From an uncultured Prevotella sp. (lineage in GTDB: Bacteria > Bacteroidota > Bacteroidia > Bacteroidales > Bacteroidaceae), in NCBI GenBank assembly GCA_905196835.1, contig CAJJWN010000001.1, positions 124,001-188,000 of the forward strand: a DNA stretch of 64,000 bases. Reading direction: 5' to 3'. Made by a program: the position numbers and the translations under genes. Shown here one piece after another: positions 8,464-16,598 of the stretch. Position 1 is the first letter of the stretch. Each line of letters begins with the position of its first letter. Below the pieces are notes generated by a model that was given only the letters and a program-made list of their open reading frames with translations, was not told the origin of the DNA and did no database searches.

Positions 8464-9894
8464 AAAAAGATGATTTACCTTCACTGGTTGATATTCATAG
8501 TGTACGTCTGCGTGGTGCTGGTGACAATGGTCACGGTGCTCATGGACAACCGTCAGCCGGCCAAGACGATGGCCTGGGTGATGGTGCTCATATTCATACC
8601 CGTTGTGGGCATAGTGCTTTACTTCTTCTTCGGGCAGAATACGCGCAAGGAAAAGTACATCAGCCAGCGCAGCATGGACCAGCTGACGAAGCGCTCCATG
8701 CTTGAGTTCGCCGAGCAGCAAGACCTCAAACTGCCCGAGGAACACAGCACGTTAATCAAGCTGTTCGGCTCGTTGAACTGGGCGTTGCCGTTCAAGAACA
8801 ACGAGGCCGACATCCTGACGGACGGCTACTCGTTCTTCGCCGCGCTGCTGAAGGACATCGGACAGGCCCGCCACCACATACACCTTGAGACCTACATCAT
8901 CTGCGACGACCCGCTGGGACGCCTCGTTGCCGACGCCCTTATGGACAAGGCGAGGGCAGGGGTGGAGGTGCGTCTCATCTTCGACGACGTGGGATGCTGG
9001 AACGTTCCCAACTCGTTTTTCGAACGGATGCGCACCGCCGGCATCGACGTTCACGCCTTCATGCCGGTGAAGTTCCCTGCGTTCACCAGCAAGGTGAACT
9101 ACCGCAACCACCGCAAGCTGTGCGTAATCGACGGCCGGACGGGCTACATAGGCGGCATGAACATTGCCATGCGCTATGTGAAAGGCGCCAAGGACACGCC
9201 CTGGAGGGACACTCATCTGCGCATAAAAGGCGGCGCAGTGTACGGCATACAGCGCGCTTTCCTCGTTGACTGGTACTTCGTTGACCGCACGCTCATCACC
9301 AAGCGCATTTACTACCCCGTGCAAAACCGCTCCATTTCGAACGACTGCGTGATGCAAATCGTGACGAGCAGCCCCATAAGTCAGTGGCCGGAGATGATGC
9401 AGGGCTATGTGCGCATACTGCTCGAGGCCAAGCGTTACGTTTACATGGAGACCCCTTACTTCCTCCCAACGGAGCCTGTCATGTTCGCCATGCGCACCGC
9501 CGCCCTGGCTGGTGTCGATGTAAGGCTGATGGTGCCGCTGCACTCTGACGCCAAGTTTGTGGAGTGGGCCAGTCGCTCTTACGTGCAGGAAGCCGTCGAT
9601 GCGGGCGTTGACGTGTATCTGTACAAGGCCGGTTTCAACCACTCCAAGCTCCTCGTGAGCGACGACTCGCTGTCTACGTGCGGCTCGACGAACATCGATT
9701 TCCGCAGTTTCGACAACAACTTCGAGAGCAACGTCTTCATCTACGACCGCCAGATGGCTCTGCGCATAAAGCAGGTGTTCACTGACGACATGGCCTGCTG
9801 CGTGAAATACACCGACTATATGCGCACGCGCCGCCTCTCGTTCACCCACCGCCTGTGGGAGTCTCTTGTGCGCATGTTCTCTCCGTTGATGTAG
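8461..9894 (+). CDS. cls: Cardiolipin synthase
   Basis: 477 residues from a TTG at 8461; an ATG three codons later (8470) is at least as likely as the start. The enzyme makes cardiolipin from phosphatidylglycerol in the inner membrane. Two transmembrane segments occupy the first ~60 residues. Two phospholipase D-type HKD motifs follow: NHRKLCVIDG (about 217-226) and NHSKLLVSDD (about 395-404), each followed by the usual GGMN or GSTN element. Length and layout match bacterial Cls. The mirrored repeat upstream runs into the start, so no ribosome-binding site can be identified. Confidence 0.93.
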   Translation: MKKMIYLHWLIFIVYVCVVLVTMVTVLMDNRQPAKTMAWVMVLIFIPVVGIVLYFFFGQNTRKEKYISQRSMDQLTKRSMLEFAEQQDLKLPEEHSTLIKLFGSLNWALPFKNNEADILTDGYSFFAALLKDIGQARHHIHLETYIICDDPLGRLVADALMDKARAGVEVRLIFDDVGCWNVPNSFFERMRTAGIDVHAFMPVKFPAFTSKVNYRNHRKLCVIDGRTGYIGGMNIAMRYVKGAKDTPWRDTHLRIKGGAVYGIQRAFLVDWYFVDRTLITKRIYYPVQNRSISNDCVMQIVTSSPISQWPEMMQGYVRILLEAKRYVYMETPYFLPTEPVMFAMRTAALAGVDVRLMVPLHSDAKFVEWASRSYVQEAVDAGVDVYLYKAGFNHSKLLVSDDSLSTCGSTNIDFRSFDNNFESNVFIYDRQMALRIKQVFTDDMACCVKYTDYMRTRRLSFTHRLWESLVRMFSPLM

Positions 9895-9895
9895 T

Positions 9896-10206
9896 TTGCG
9901 GTTGTACGGTCATCGGGTTGTACGGTTATGCGGTGTAGAATGCAACCGTGCTGCTATCCATTTATTCCGTTTTACGGTTGTGGTTTAAGGCCGTGAAACA
10001 TGCTTTTTCTTCCCCAAATCTGCACAACGGCTAACAGCCTGATAATCAAACACTTTGCAATATGCCGTCTTTTAGCCTGCAAAAGGCCGCCTTTTACAGT
10101 GCAAAAGACGGCCTTTCGCATCGCGGTTTGCCGCCTTTCGCAAAACGTCAGGATATTTGGCGTAATTCGGATTGTGCCCTTTACGATTATCGTTTTCGAC
10201 CTCCGT
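9896..10206. other. Intergenic region with ACGGTT words and GGCC repeat
   Basis: No gene seen. The cls stop is followed by repeated GGTTGTACGGTT words (9899-9935) and TTTTACGGTTGTGG (about 9970), a decayed relative of the element at 25043-25137. GGCC repeat copy 3 then follows. Confidence 0.5.
10032..10146. repeat. GGCC hairpin-unit repeat with box, copy 3
   Basis: Units at 10057-10146 include GCAAAAGGCCGCCTTTTAC and GCAAAAGACGGCCTTTCGC. On the left, TAACAGCCTGATAATCA (10032-10048) is the reverse complement of a TGATTATCAGGCTGTTA box, the same box seen right of other copies. Confidence 0.8.
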
Positions 10207-10267
10207 CTATCCCCGTTAGGGTATAAAATAAAATAAAAACTATAAAATTATACCCCAAAAGGTATAA
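10207..10267 (+). promoter_or_regulatory. Two HipB-type operator palindromes
   Basis: The downstream site (10248-10267) is a perfect palindrome TTATACC-N6-GGTATAA. An upstream site (10207-10226) has CTATCCC-N6-GGTATAA, five of seven positions matching in the left half. The two are 41 bp apart, about four helical turns. E. coli HipB recognises TATCC-N8-GGATA, which is similar in kind. The proximal site covers the expected -33 region of the hipB promoter, so autorepression is likely. Confidence 0.65.
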
Positions 10268-10285
10268 ACTGTGTGTTTAATTTCG

Positions 10286-10293
10286 TATATTTG
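10286..10293 (+). promoter_or_regulatory. Promoter -7 box of hipB
   Basis: TATATTTG followed by CG, 33 bp before the hipB start. The operator palindrome ends 18 nt upstream, over the -33 position. Confidence 0.6.
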
Positions 10294-10325
10294 CGCATAG
10301 ATATTGCATACAAAAACCAAGATTT

Positions 10326-10547
10326 ATGTACAGTCCTGATTTGACTATGGCGGTGTTCGTCAAGGAGATGCGCAAGAAGTTCGGCCTAACGCAGGTTGAC
10401 CTCGCCGACAAGGCGGGCGTGGGCCTGCGCTTCGTGCGCGAGCTGGAGCAGGGCAAGCAGACGCTGCGCATGGACAAGGTAAACCAGGTGCTGCGCCTCT
10501 TCGGCCACCAGGCAGGGCCGGTAGAAGTATCGAAAGCCGGAAAGTGA
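10326..10547 (+). CDS. hipB: HipB-like antitoxin, Xre-family HTH
   Basis: 73 residues. The helix-turn-helix runs from about residue 12 to 65: MRKKFGLTQVDLADKAGVG, then RFVRELEQGKQTLRMDKV. This is the Y4mF/HipB type of DNA-binding antitoxin. It should repress its own operon through the palindromes at 10207-10267 and restrain the kinase encoded downstream. It is followed after 73 bp by hipS. The HTH call is firm; the antitoxin role rests on gene order. Confidence 0.88.
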   Translation: MYSPDLTMAVFVKEMRKKFGLTQVDLADKAGVGLRFVRELEQGKQTLRMDKVNQVLRLFGHQAGPVEVSKAGK

Positions 10548-10620
10548 CAAGCAGGCAAACGACCGTGCGGCCGCTACAGGCAGTCAGCCGCACGCCATTC
10601 CATAACCATAAATACATGCT

Positions 10621-10947
10621 ATGAAACGAGCGTTGATATACCTTCACGACCGGCTTGCAGGCCGGCTGACCGAAGACGAGGACGGTTACACTTTCGAGTA
10701 TGACACCGGCTATCTCGCAACCGACGGTGCCGAGGCCGTCAGCCTTACGCTGCCGTTGCGGGCGGAGCCTTACAGGGACACGGTGATGTTCCCCTTCTTC
10801 GACGGCCTGATACCCGAAGGCTGGCTGCTCGGGATAGCCGAGCGCAGCTGGAAAATAGACCAGCGCGACCGCATGTCGCTGCTGCTGGCCTGCTGCAAGG
10901 ACTGCATCGGGGCGGTGAGCGTTGTCCCGGAGGAAGTTAAGAATTAA
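10621..10947 (+). CDS. hipS: HipS-like protein (HipA N-terminal subdomain-1)
   Basis: 108 residues, corresponding to the small N-terminal HipA subdomain encoded as a separate protein. Diagnostic segments are MFPFFDGLIPEGWLL (about 59-73) and LLACCKDCIGAVSV (about 90-103). In the E. coli HipBST system the stand-alone HipS acts as the antitoxin against the HipT kinase, so the same may hold here. The last three residues (VKN) and the stop codon come from a TTAAGAA-class repeat that begins at 10936. The original C-terminus was therefore probably changed by that element. Confidence 0.85.
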   Translation: MKRALIYLHDRLAGRLTEDEDGYTFEYDTGYLATDGAEAVSLTLPLRAEPYRDTVMFPFFDGLIPEGWLLGIAERSWKIDQRDRMSLLLACCKDCIGAVSVVPEEVKN

Positions 10948-11074
10948 GAGTTAAGAATTAAGAAAATATGTCTTGTTGTGGCAAAGGTAATTTTCTTAAC
11001 TCTTAACTCTTAATTCTTAACTCACGAAGTGTTGCTTTCTTAATTCTTAACTCTTAACTCTTAACTCTTAATTC
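10936..11074. repeat. Mirrored heptamer element between hipS and hipT
   Basis: The left arm (10936-10966) is a TTAAGAA/TTAAGAG heptamer run. Two complementary right arms follow (10989-11023 and 11035-11073). It separates hipS from hipT by 132 bp, where related loci usually have the genes touching, and supplies the hipS stop codon. Confidence 0.8.
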
Positions 11075-11079
11075 ACAAA

Positions 11080-12018
11080 GTGAAGTGCTTATACTGTTAT
11101 AAAGACCTCAAGGAGGGGCAGGTTGACTACCATCCGGCCTGCGCACGCAAGTTCTTTGGCGTGAAAGACGCGCCAAAGCTGCCCTACGTACGCGCCCAGC
11201 TGGGCGACCTGGCGCGCAAGGTGGTACGCGCGCAGACCACCCTCACCGGCGTGCAGGCCAAGCTCTCGCTCGACATCAACCGCGGAGGCAGGAACGAGCC
11301 GGACCGCTTCACCATCGTAGGACTGTGGGGACGCTTCATCCTGAAGCCGCAGACCAACACGTACCGCGCCCTGCCCGAGCTTGAAGACCTTACCATGCAC
11401 ATGGCTGAGGCGGCAAGGATTGCCACCGTGCCGCACAGCCTCATACGCTTCAGCGACGGCGAGCTGTGCTACATCACGCGGCGCGTTGACCGGCAGCCCG
11501 GCGGCGCCAAGGTGCCAATGGAAGACATGTGCCAGCTGACCGAGCGGCTTACCGAATACAAATACAAGGGCTCTTACGAGCAGATAGCCAAGGCCATACG
11601 CCGCTACTCGTCGGCTCCGCAGCTCGACGTGGTAAACTTCTGGGAAGTGGTGGTGTTCTCCTGGCTCACCGGCAACGCCGACATGCACCTAAAAAACTTC
11701 TCGCTGTACAATCCCGACGGCTCCGGCTATACGCTCACTCCCGCCTACGACATGCTCGCCACGACGCTCGCCATGCCCGACGACACGGAGGAGCTGGCCC
11801 TCACGCTCAACGGCAAGAAGCGCAAGTTGCGCAAGGCCGACTTCATACGCTCCATCACTTCGTCGGGCGTAGACGAAAAGGTAATAGACAACATGGCGCG
11901 CCGCTTCGGCCGCGTGCTGCCCCAGTGGCTCGAGCTAATCGACCGCTCGTTTCTGCCTGACGACATGCGCCACGCCTACAAAAACCTTATATTAAGGCGC
12001 ATTATCATGCTCAAATGA
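11080..12018 (+). CDS. hipT: HipT-like Ser/Thr kinase toxin (HipA C-terminal domain)
   Basis: 312 residues from a GTG start. HipA-family kinases phosphorylate aminoacyl-tRNA synthetases (GltX in E. coli HipA, TrpS for HipT) and stop growth. An N-terminal zinc-ribbon-like CLYC...H..C motif (residues 3-21) comes first. Then come the ATP-loop segment GVQAKLSLDI, the catalytic-loop segment TGNADMHLKNFSLYN, and the metal-binding segment LTPAYDMLAT. All expected kinase residues appear intact. It is the third gene of hipB-hipS-hipT, separated from hipS by a repeat element. The substrate is not predictable from sequence. Confidence 0.9.
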   Translation: MKCLYCYKDLKEGQVDYHPACARKFFGVKDAPKLPYVRAQLGDLARKVVRAQTTLTGVQAKLSLDINRGGRNEPDRFTIVGLWGRFILKPQTNTYRALPELEDLTMHMAEAARIATVPHSLIRFSDGELCYITRRVDRQPGGAKVPMEDMCQLTERLTEYKYKGSYEQIAKAIRRYSSAPQLDVVNFWEVVVFSWLTGNADMHLKNFSLYNPDGSGYTLTPAYDMLATTLAMPDDTEELALTLNGKKRKLRKADFIRSITSSGVDEKVIDNMARRFGRVLPQWLELIDRSFLPDDMRHAYKNLILRRIIMLK

Positions 12019-12168
12019 GCGGCTGCGGGCAAGGCGTTTTCCAATAGGCGATTCATCCGCAAATCTGTTGGATGGCAACAAAGCGCAGCAGGGCGTCGAA
12101 GACGTATGTCCGCTACGCGGAAATTAACAATGAAAAATTAAACTGTATGGCTGACACCTGTGGTTTCA

Positions 12169-12389
12169 TCCCGTCCCCGAAGGGGGCGAATTATGCTTAA
12201 CCGCATGTGTAGCGAAGCGGAACTTGCGGTATGTATGCGCTAATAACTTCGTCCTCGAAGAAGGCGAATAGCTACCTGTTGTTCGCCCCCTTCGGGGACG
12301 TTTGAATTGCTTTCGGCTTACCGCAAGTTCCGTTCCCTACGGTCACTACACATGCGGTTAAGCATAATTCGCCCCCTTCGGGGACGGGA
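12169..12389. repeat. 221-bp inverted repeat with 44-bp perfect arms
   Basis: Arms 12169-12212 and 12346-12389 are perfect complements and start with TCCCGTCCCCGAAGGGGGCG. A second inner pair (12218-12231 and 12319-12332, 14 bp) extends the stem. The loop holds another CGCCCCCTTCGGGGACG copy. The size and terminal repeats suggest a MITE-like element or a large hairpin. No ORF inside. Confidence 0.8.
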
Positions 12390-12433
12390 GTTGACGTACA
12401 TATACATCCAACAGATTTGCGGATGAACCCAAT

Positions 12434-12540
12434 AGACGGTCTTTCGCATTGCAAAAGGCCGTCAATTGCACGCCAAAAGGCCACCTTTTACACGCTAAAA
12501 GGTGGCCTTTTGTAATGTGGCTGATTATCAACGTGTTACA
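12434..12540. repeat. GGCC hairpin-unit repeat with box, copy 4
   Basis: Four units, e.g. CAAAAGGCCACCTTTTACAC followed by TAAAAGGTGGCCTTTTG, then the box TGATTATCAACGTGTTACA at 12522-12540. Confidence 0.85.
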
Positions 12541-12545
12541 GAATG

Positions 12546-12674
12546 AGTGAAAAGTGAAAAACGAAAAGTGAAAAATCAAAAGGCATTCATGCTTCAATCC
12601 GTTTCTCGCTCTCCATTCTTAACTTTTACCTTAATAGCATATGGATTTTTCACTTTTCGTTTTTCACTTTTCAC
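12546..12674. repeat. Mirrored heptamer element, GTGAAAA class
   Basis: Perfect 32-bp inverted repeat, arms 12546-12577 and 12643-12674. Each arm is a heptamer run of GTGAAAA/ACGAAAA. It ends 20 bp before the dacB stop codon. Confidence 0.85.
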
Positions 12675-12693
12675 TTAACCTCTTATCAAATCC

Positions 12694-14001
12694 TCACGGC
12701 CTGCAAAGCGCCTCGCAGACACGGTCCTGGAAGCGGCGGCCAGTTGACGCGTGGCGTATGCCCATGTTGATGATTGAGAAGCAGAGTTTGTGCCCGTTGG
12801 CCGCCGTGCAGTAGCCTGCCAGTGCGCTGACACCGGTCACCGTGCCCGTCTTGGCGTGCACGTTGGCGTTGGCGTGGCCGCGGCGCATACGGTCGTCGAG
12901 CGTTCCGTCTATGCCGGCTATGGGCATCGAGGCGTACAGCGGCACGTAGATGCCGTCCCGGGAGTAAGCGTATCGCAGGAAGGCAACTTCCAGTTCGGGC
13001 GACACATAGTTGTAGAGCGACAGGCCGCTGCCGTCGGCTATGTAATAATGCGACGGCTTGTAGCCGAGCTTTTCTATGAGACGGTTCATCATGCGGCGGC
13101 CCTGCTTGGCCGTGGCGGGATGCGACGAGCCTGGCGAAGCGGCCAACTGGTAGAACAATGACTCGGCGTACAGGTTGTCGCTCTTCTTCATCATGCGTGG
13201 CAGGATGTCGTTGACCGACCGCCGTATGGTGCACACCTCGGCGGCATCGTGCGGCGTGCGGCCTGTCCGCAGCTCGCCTTCCACCACCACGCCGGCCCTG
13301 TGCAGGCGGTCGAGCAGACGCTCGCTGAACTCGTCCTTGCGGTGGACGAGCAGCGGTGAGAGCACGGGGTTGTCGTCGTCCCAGCACCATCCTTCGCCCA
13401 GGCGGTCGTCGTCTTTCATCGAGACGTCGGTATACAGGCAGCCGCGTATGGTGTCGATGCCGAGGCTCTGGATGCTGTCAACGAAGGTGTCGAGGTCAGC
13501 CGACGTGAACGCGGGGTCGAAGCCGCCGCGGCAGTACAGGTCTCCGTCGAGCACGCCGCAGTCCACCGTGCCTGTATAATATAAGGTGGTGACGTATTCA
13601 TAGTCCTTGCCGAGGCGGTCTAAGGCGGCCACGGCCACCATCATCTTCAGCGTGCTGGCCGGGCGCATCAGCTGTTTCTCGTTGTAACGGTATATGGCCG
13701 AGTCGGCCGTAAGGTCGTAGACCATCAGCCCGACGGTGGAAGTCTCGAACATGTCGGCCTGCAACAGCGCGTCGAGGCGCGACTGCACGTTGAGCGGCCA
13801 CAGGCCTTCGCCGCCGCAGTCGAGCGTGTCCGCCGCCGTTGTGTCAACTCTTACGGTGTCCGCGTCATCGTTACCTGTAACGAAGTTAAAGCTCCTCTCT
13901 CCACCGAAAGAGCAGAGCGAGGACAATAAAAACAACGTTGCTGCAACCCACATCGCGGCCATATGGCTGATTGTATGTTTCGTTCTCATCCCTGTTTTCA
14001 C
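12694..14001 (-). CDS. dacB: D-alanyl-D-alanine carboxypeptidase / endopeptidase (PBP4 type)
   Basis: 435 residues with an N-terminal hydrophobic signal sequence (about 10-28). These periplasmic serine enzymes trim or cut peptidoglycan cross-links. The three penicillin-binding motifs are present: ASTLK (SxxK, near 117-121), SDN (about 275) and KTG (about 390). The insertion between the first and second motifs is the one typical of the S13/PBP4 class. It is followed in the same direction by nothing close, and is preceded by the PH-domain gene, whose end lies 109 bp upstream. That gap is filled by TTTTACC- and TCTCACC-type short-word repeats. Confidence 0.93.
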   Translation of the reverse strand: MKTGMRTKHTISHMAAMWVAATLFLLSSLCSFGGERSFNFVTGNDDADTVRVDTTAADTLDCGGEGLWPLNVQSRLDALLQADMFETSTVGLMVYDLTADSAIYRYNEKQLMRPASTLKMMVAVAALDRLGKDYEYVTTLYYTGTVDCGVLDGDLYCRGGFDPAFTSADLDTFVDSIQSLGIDTIRGCLYTDVSMKDDDRLGEGWCWDDDNPVLSPLLVHRKDEFSERLLDRLHRAGVVVEGELRTGRTPHDAAEVCTIRRSVNDILPRMMKKSDNLYAESLFYQLAASPGSSHPATAKQGRRMMNRLIEKLGYKPSHYYIADGSGLSLYNYVSPELEVAFLRYAYSRDGIYVPLYASMPIAGIDGTLDDRMRRGHANANVHAKTGTVTGVSALAGYCTAANGHKLCFSIINMGIRHASTGRRFQDRVCEALCRP

Positions 14002-14035
14002 TTTTTCACCGTGTTACTTTTCCACCTTAATAATA

Positions 14036-14117
14036 AATGTTTTTACCCTTTTACCGTTTTACTTTTTTACCTTTGAGATTTCTTTCTCACCGTCTCACCT
14101 TCTCACTTTCTCACCTT
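14036..14117. repeat. One-sided short-word array (TTTTACC and TCTCACC words)
   Basis: From about 14040 the words TTTTACCC, TTTTACCG, TTTTACTT run at a period of 8. From about 14090 TCTCACCG, TCTCACCT, TCTCACTT do the same. No matching inverted arm is evident. The array ends at the PH-domain gene's stop codon. Confidence 0.6.
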
Positions 14118-14515
14118 TCCAACGCTTCTTGCCGTTTCCATATTTCCTCGATAAACGCCTCATCGTTGGCCGGTTGCACCGCAAGTTCGTGCCCCGCGCC
14201 GTATCTTACGAGCACATACCTCACCGGCAGCAGCCTGCCATGCACCGTTTCAACGGAAATGATGTCGGCCAGACGAATTTCGACACGCCGCGAAAAGCGC
14301 CCCTTGCTGACGCGAAGCCGCCCGTCGGCGGTAAGCGTATAGGCCGTGTGGACTATGCGCTCAACCATCAGCACGACTACTATCATCAGTGCAAGGCCCA
14401 CCACGGCGTTGGCCGCCGACCTGTGCCAGAAGGCGCACAAGGCCGCCACGGCCACCACTGCGATGGCCGCGTAATTGAGGAAAGATACACGGTAATGGAA
14501 AGTACGGTTAATCAT
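14111..14515 (-). CDS. Membrane protein with bacterial PH-like domain
   Basis: 134 residues from the ATG at 14515, chosen because upstream residues look untypical and the MINRTFHYRVS start is a common opening for the family. Two hydrophobic segments occupy about residues 12-30 and 34-52. A small beta-rich domain follows: YTLTADGRLRVSKGRF, then RLADIISVE. This layout fits the short bacterial PH-domain family (PF06713 type). Function unknown; such proteins are thought to act at the membrane surface. Confidence 0.75.
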   Translation of the reverse strand: MINRTFHYRVSFLNYAAIAVVAVAALCAFWHRSAANAVVGLALMIVVVLMVERIVHTAYTLTADGRLRVSKGRFSRRVEIRLADIISVETVHGRLLPVRYVLVRYGAGHELAVQPANDEAFIEEIWKRQEALER

Positions 14516-14870
14516 AACAGAGGACAAAGGTAATACAAACCGAGTGGAATGCAAAATAAAAGGCCGTGAAACGGACTTTTTTTGTCATTCCCGAGGTGCA
14601 GTTTACCTTATCCAAAGATAATACAAAAATCCCAATTAACGGCCTTTCGCCTTGCAAAAGGCCACCTTTTAGAGCGTAAAAGGCCGTCTTTTGGAAGGTA
14701 AAAGACGGCCTTTTGCAACGGCGTTGGTAACATGCTGGCAGCCAACGGGTTACGGGCGGCGGCGCAAACGGTGTCGCGTTGAGGCCTGTAACGCCCGTTA
14801 CTAATGGCAAATGATACGCTAAATTGCATTATTCTGGCGCGATTTTTTCGCTTATTCCAACGTTTCTTAT
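14516..14870. other. Divergent intergenic region before nadB
   Basis: No gene seen. It contains GGCC repeat copy 5 at 14641-14753 and then the nadB promoter. Confidence 0.55.
14641..14753. repeat. GGCC hairpin-unit repeat with box, copy 5
   Basis: Units include GCAAAAGGCCACCTTTTAG, TAAAAGGCCGTCTTTTGG and TAAAAGACGGCCTTTTGCA. A decayed box ending AACGGGTTAC lies at about 14743-14753. Confidence 0.8.
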
Positions 14871-14878
14871 TATTTTTG
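14871..14878 (+). promoter_or_regulatory. Promoter -7 box of nadB
   Basis: TATTTTTG followed by CA, 23 bp before the nadB start. Confidence 0.6.
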
Positions 14879-14900
14879 CAACCGTTTTATAAAACGTATT

Positions 14901-16490
14901 ATGGTATATAAATACGACTTTCTGATTATCGGCGGCGGTGTCGCCGGTATGAGCTACGCCCTCAAGGTTGCCCGGGCGCACAAGGGAAAAATCTGCATTA
15001 TCTGTAAAACCACGCTCGACGAGGCCAACACGGCCAAGGCGCAGGGCGGCATAGCGTCGGTTACCAACCTCGCGGTGGACAACTTCGAGAAGCACATCGA
15101 GGACACAATGATTGCCGGCGACTACATAAGCGACCGCAAGGCGGTGGAGCAAGTGGTGCGCAACGCCCCCGCGCAAATCAAGGAACTGGTGCAATGGGGC
15201 GTCAACTTCGACAAGAAGGAAGACGGACAGTATGACCTTCACCGCGAAGGCGGACACTCGGAGTTCCGCATACTGCACCACGCCGACGACACCGGGGCCG
15301 AAATACAGCGCGGCCTGATGGCCGCCGTAAAGGTCAATCCCGACATAGAAATCAAGGAAAACCACTTCGCCGTGGAAATCATAACGCAGCACCACTTGGG
15401 CATAGAGGTGACACGCCGCACGCCCGACATTGAGTGTTACGGCGCTTACGTGCTCAACCCCGACACGCAGAAGGTGGACACATACCTGAGCAAAGTCACA
15501 CTGATGTGCACCGGCGGATGCGGCGCGGTCTACCTGACGACCACCAACCCGATAATATCCACAGGCGACGGCGAGGCCATGGTATACCGCGCCAAGGGCA
15601 CGGTGAAGGACATGGAGTTCGTACAATTCCACCCCACGGCGCTCTACAATCCGCACGAGACGCATCCGGCTTACCTCATCACCGAGGCCATGCGCGGCTA
15701 CGGCGGCATACTGAGGCTGCCTACGGGCGAATCGTTCATGGAGAAATACGACAAAAGGTTGTCCCTTGCGCCGCGCGACATAGTGGCCCGCGCCATTGAC
15801 AAGGAGATGAAGGTACACGGACTTGACCACGTTTGCCTCGACGTTACGCACAAGGACGCCGAAGAAACGAAGCGCCACTTCCCCAACATCTACCAGAAGT
15901 GCCTCTCCATCGGCATAGACATCACCAAGGAATACATACCCGTGCGCCCGGCGGCACACTACATGTGCGGCGGCATAAAGGTTGACCTCAACGGAGAGTC
16001 CAGCATCCACCGCCTCTACGCCATCGGCGAATGCTCGTGCACGGGATTGCATGGCGGCAACCGACTGGCCAGCAACTCGCTCATCGAGGCCGTGGTCTAC
16101 GCCGACGCGGCGGCGCGTCACAGCCTGGAGAACATCGGCAAGTACACGTTCAACGACCGCGTGCCGGAGTGGAACGACGAGGGAACGATGACCAACGAGG
16201 AGAAGGTTCTCATCACGCAGAGCGTCAAGGAGGTGTGCCAGACGATGAGCAACTACGTCGGCATAGTGCGCAGCGACCTGCGCCTGAAGCGCGCCTGGGA
16301 CCGCCTCGACCTGCTCTACGAGGAGACTGAAGCCCTGTTCAAGCGCGTAAAGGCCAGCCGCGACATCTGCGAACTGCGCAACATGATTAACGTAGGCTAC
16401 CTCATCACGCGCCAGGCAATAGAGCGCAAGGAGTGCCGTGGACTGCATTACACCATCGATTATCCGCTGCACGCGTACGATAAAAAATAA
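14901..16490 (+). CDS. nadB: L-aspartate oxidase
   Basis: 529 residues. NadB oxidises L-aspartate to iminoaspartate, the first step of NAD synthesis; NadA and NadC are not in this window. The N-terminal FAD-binding motif is GGGVAGMSYAL (about 11-21). The TAKAQGGIASV segment, the active-site REGGHSEFRILH region and the substrate-loop HPTALYNP follow. The C-terminal helical domain (about 430-529) is present. Fumarate reductase flavoproteins are similar, but the overall pattern is NadB. A single gene with its own promoter at 14871. Confidence 0.93.
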   Translation: MVYKYDFLIIGGGVAGMSYALKVARAHKGKICIICKTTLDEANTAKAQGGIASVTNLAVDNFEKHIEDTMIAGDYISDRKAVEQVVRNAPAQIKELVQWGVNFDKKEDGQYDLHREGGHSEFRILHHADDTGAEIQRGLMAAVKVNPDIEIKENHFAVEIITQHHLGIEVTRRTPDIECYGAYVLNPDTQKVDTYLSKVTLMCTGGCGAVYLTTTNPIISTGDGEAMVYRAKGTVKDMEFVQFHPTALYNPHETHPAYLITEAMRGYGGILRLPTGESFMEKYDKRLSLAPRDIVARAIDKEMKVHGLDHVCLDVTHKDAEETKRHFPNIYQKCLSIGIDITKEYIPVRPAAHYMCGGIKVDLNGESSIHRLYAIGECSCTGLHGGNRLASNSLIEAVVYADAAARHSLENIGKYTFNDRVPEWNDEGTMTNEEKVLITQSVKEVCQTMSNYVGIVRSDLRLKRAWDRLDLLYEETEALFKRVKASRDICELRNMINVGYLITRQAIERKECRGLHYTIDYPLHAYDKK

Positions 16491-16491
16491 A

Positions 16492-16598
16492 TTTTAATTC
16501 ATAATGTATAATTCATAATGTATAATTATGCCTGCGGACAGAGGAAAGGACAAGGCGCAGCCAATTATGAATTGTGCATTATGAATTATGAATTGAAT
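16492..16598. repeat. Mirrored heptamer element, ATTCATA class
   Basis: The left arm has heptamers ATTCATA/ATGTATA (about 16497-16531). The right arm (about 16561-16598) has the complementary TTATGAA/TTGTGCA words. It sits between the convergent nadB and HxlR genes and reaches the HxlR stop codon. Confidence 0.75.

Larger units (their letters stand above)
12019..12693. other. Convergent intergenic region filled with repeats
   Basis: Between the ends of hipT and dacB. No gene seen. It holds, in order, the 221-bp inverted repeat (12169-12389), GGCC repeat copy 4 (12434-12540) and the mirrored GTGAAAA element (12546-12674). Confidence 0.65.

Noticed and set aside
14829..16472. 547-codon antisense frame opposite nadB
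   Set aside because: Same cause: codon bias of nadB. The translation shows no recognisable domain and strong low-complexity bias.
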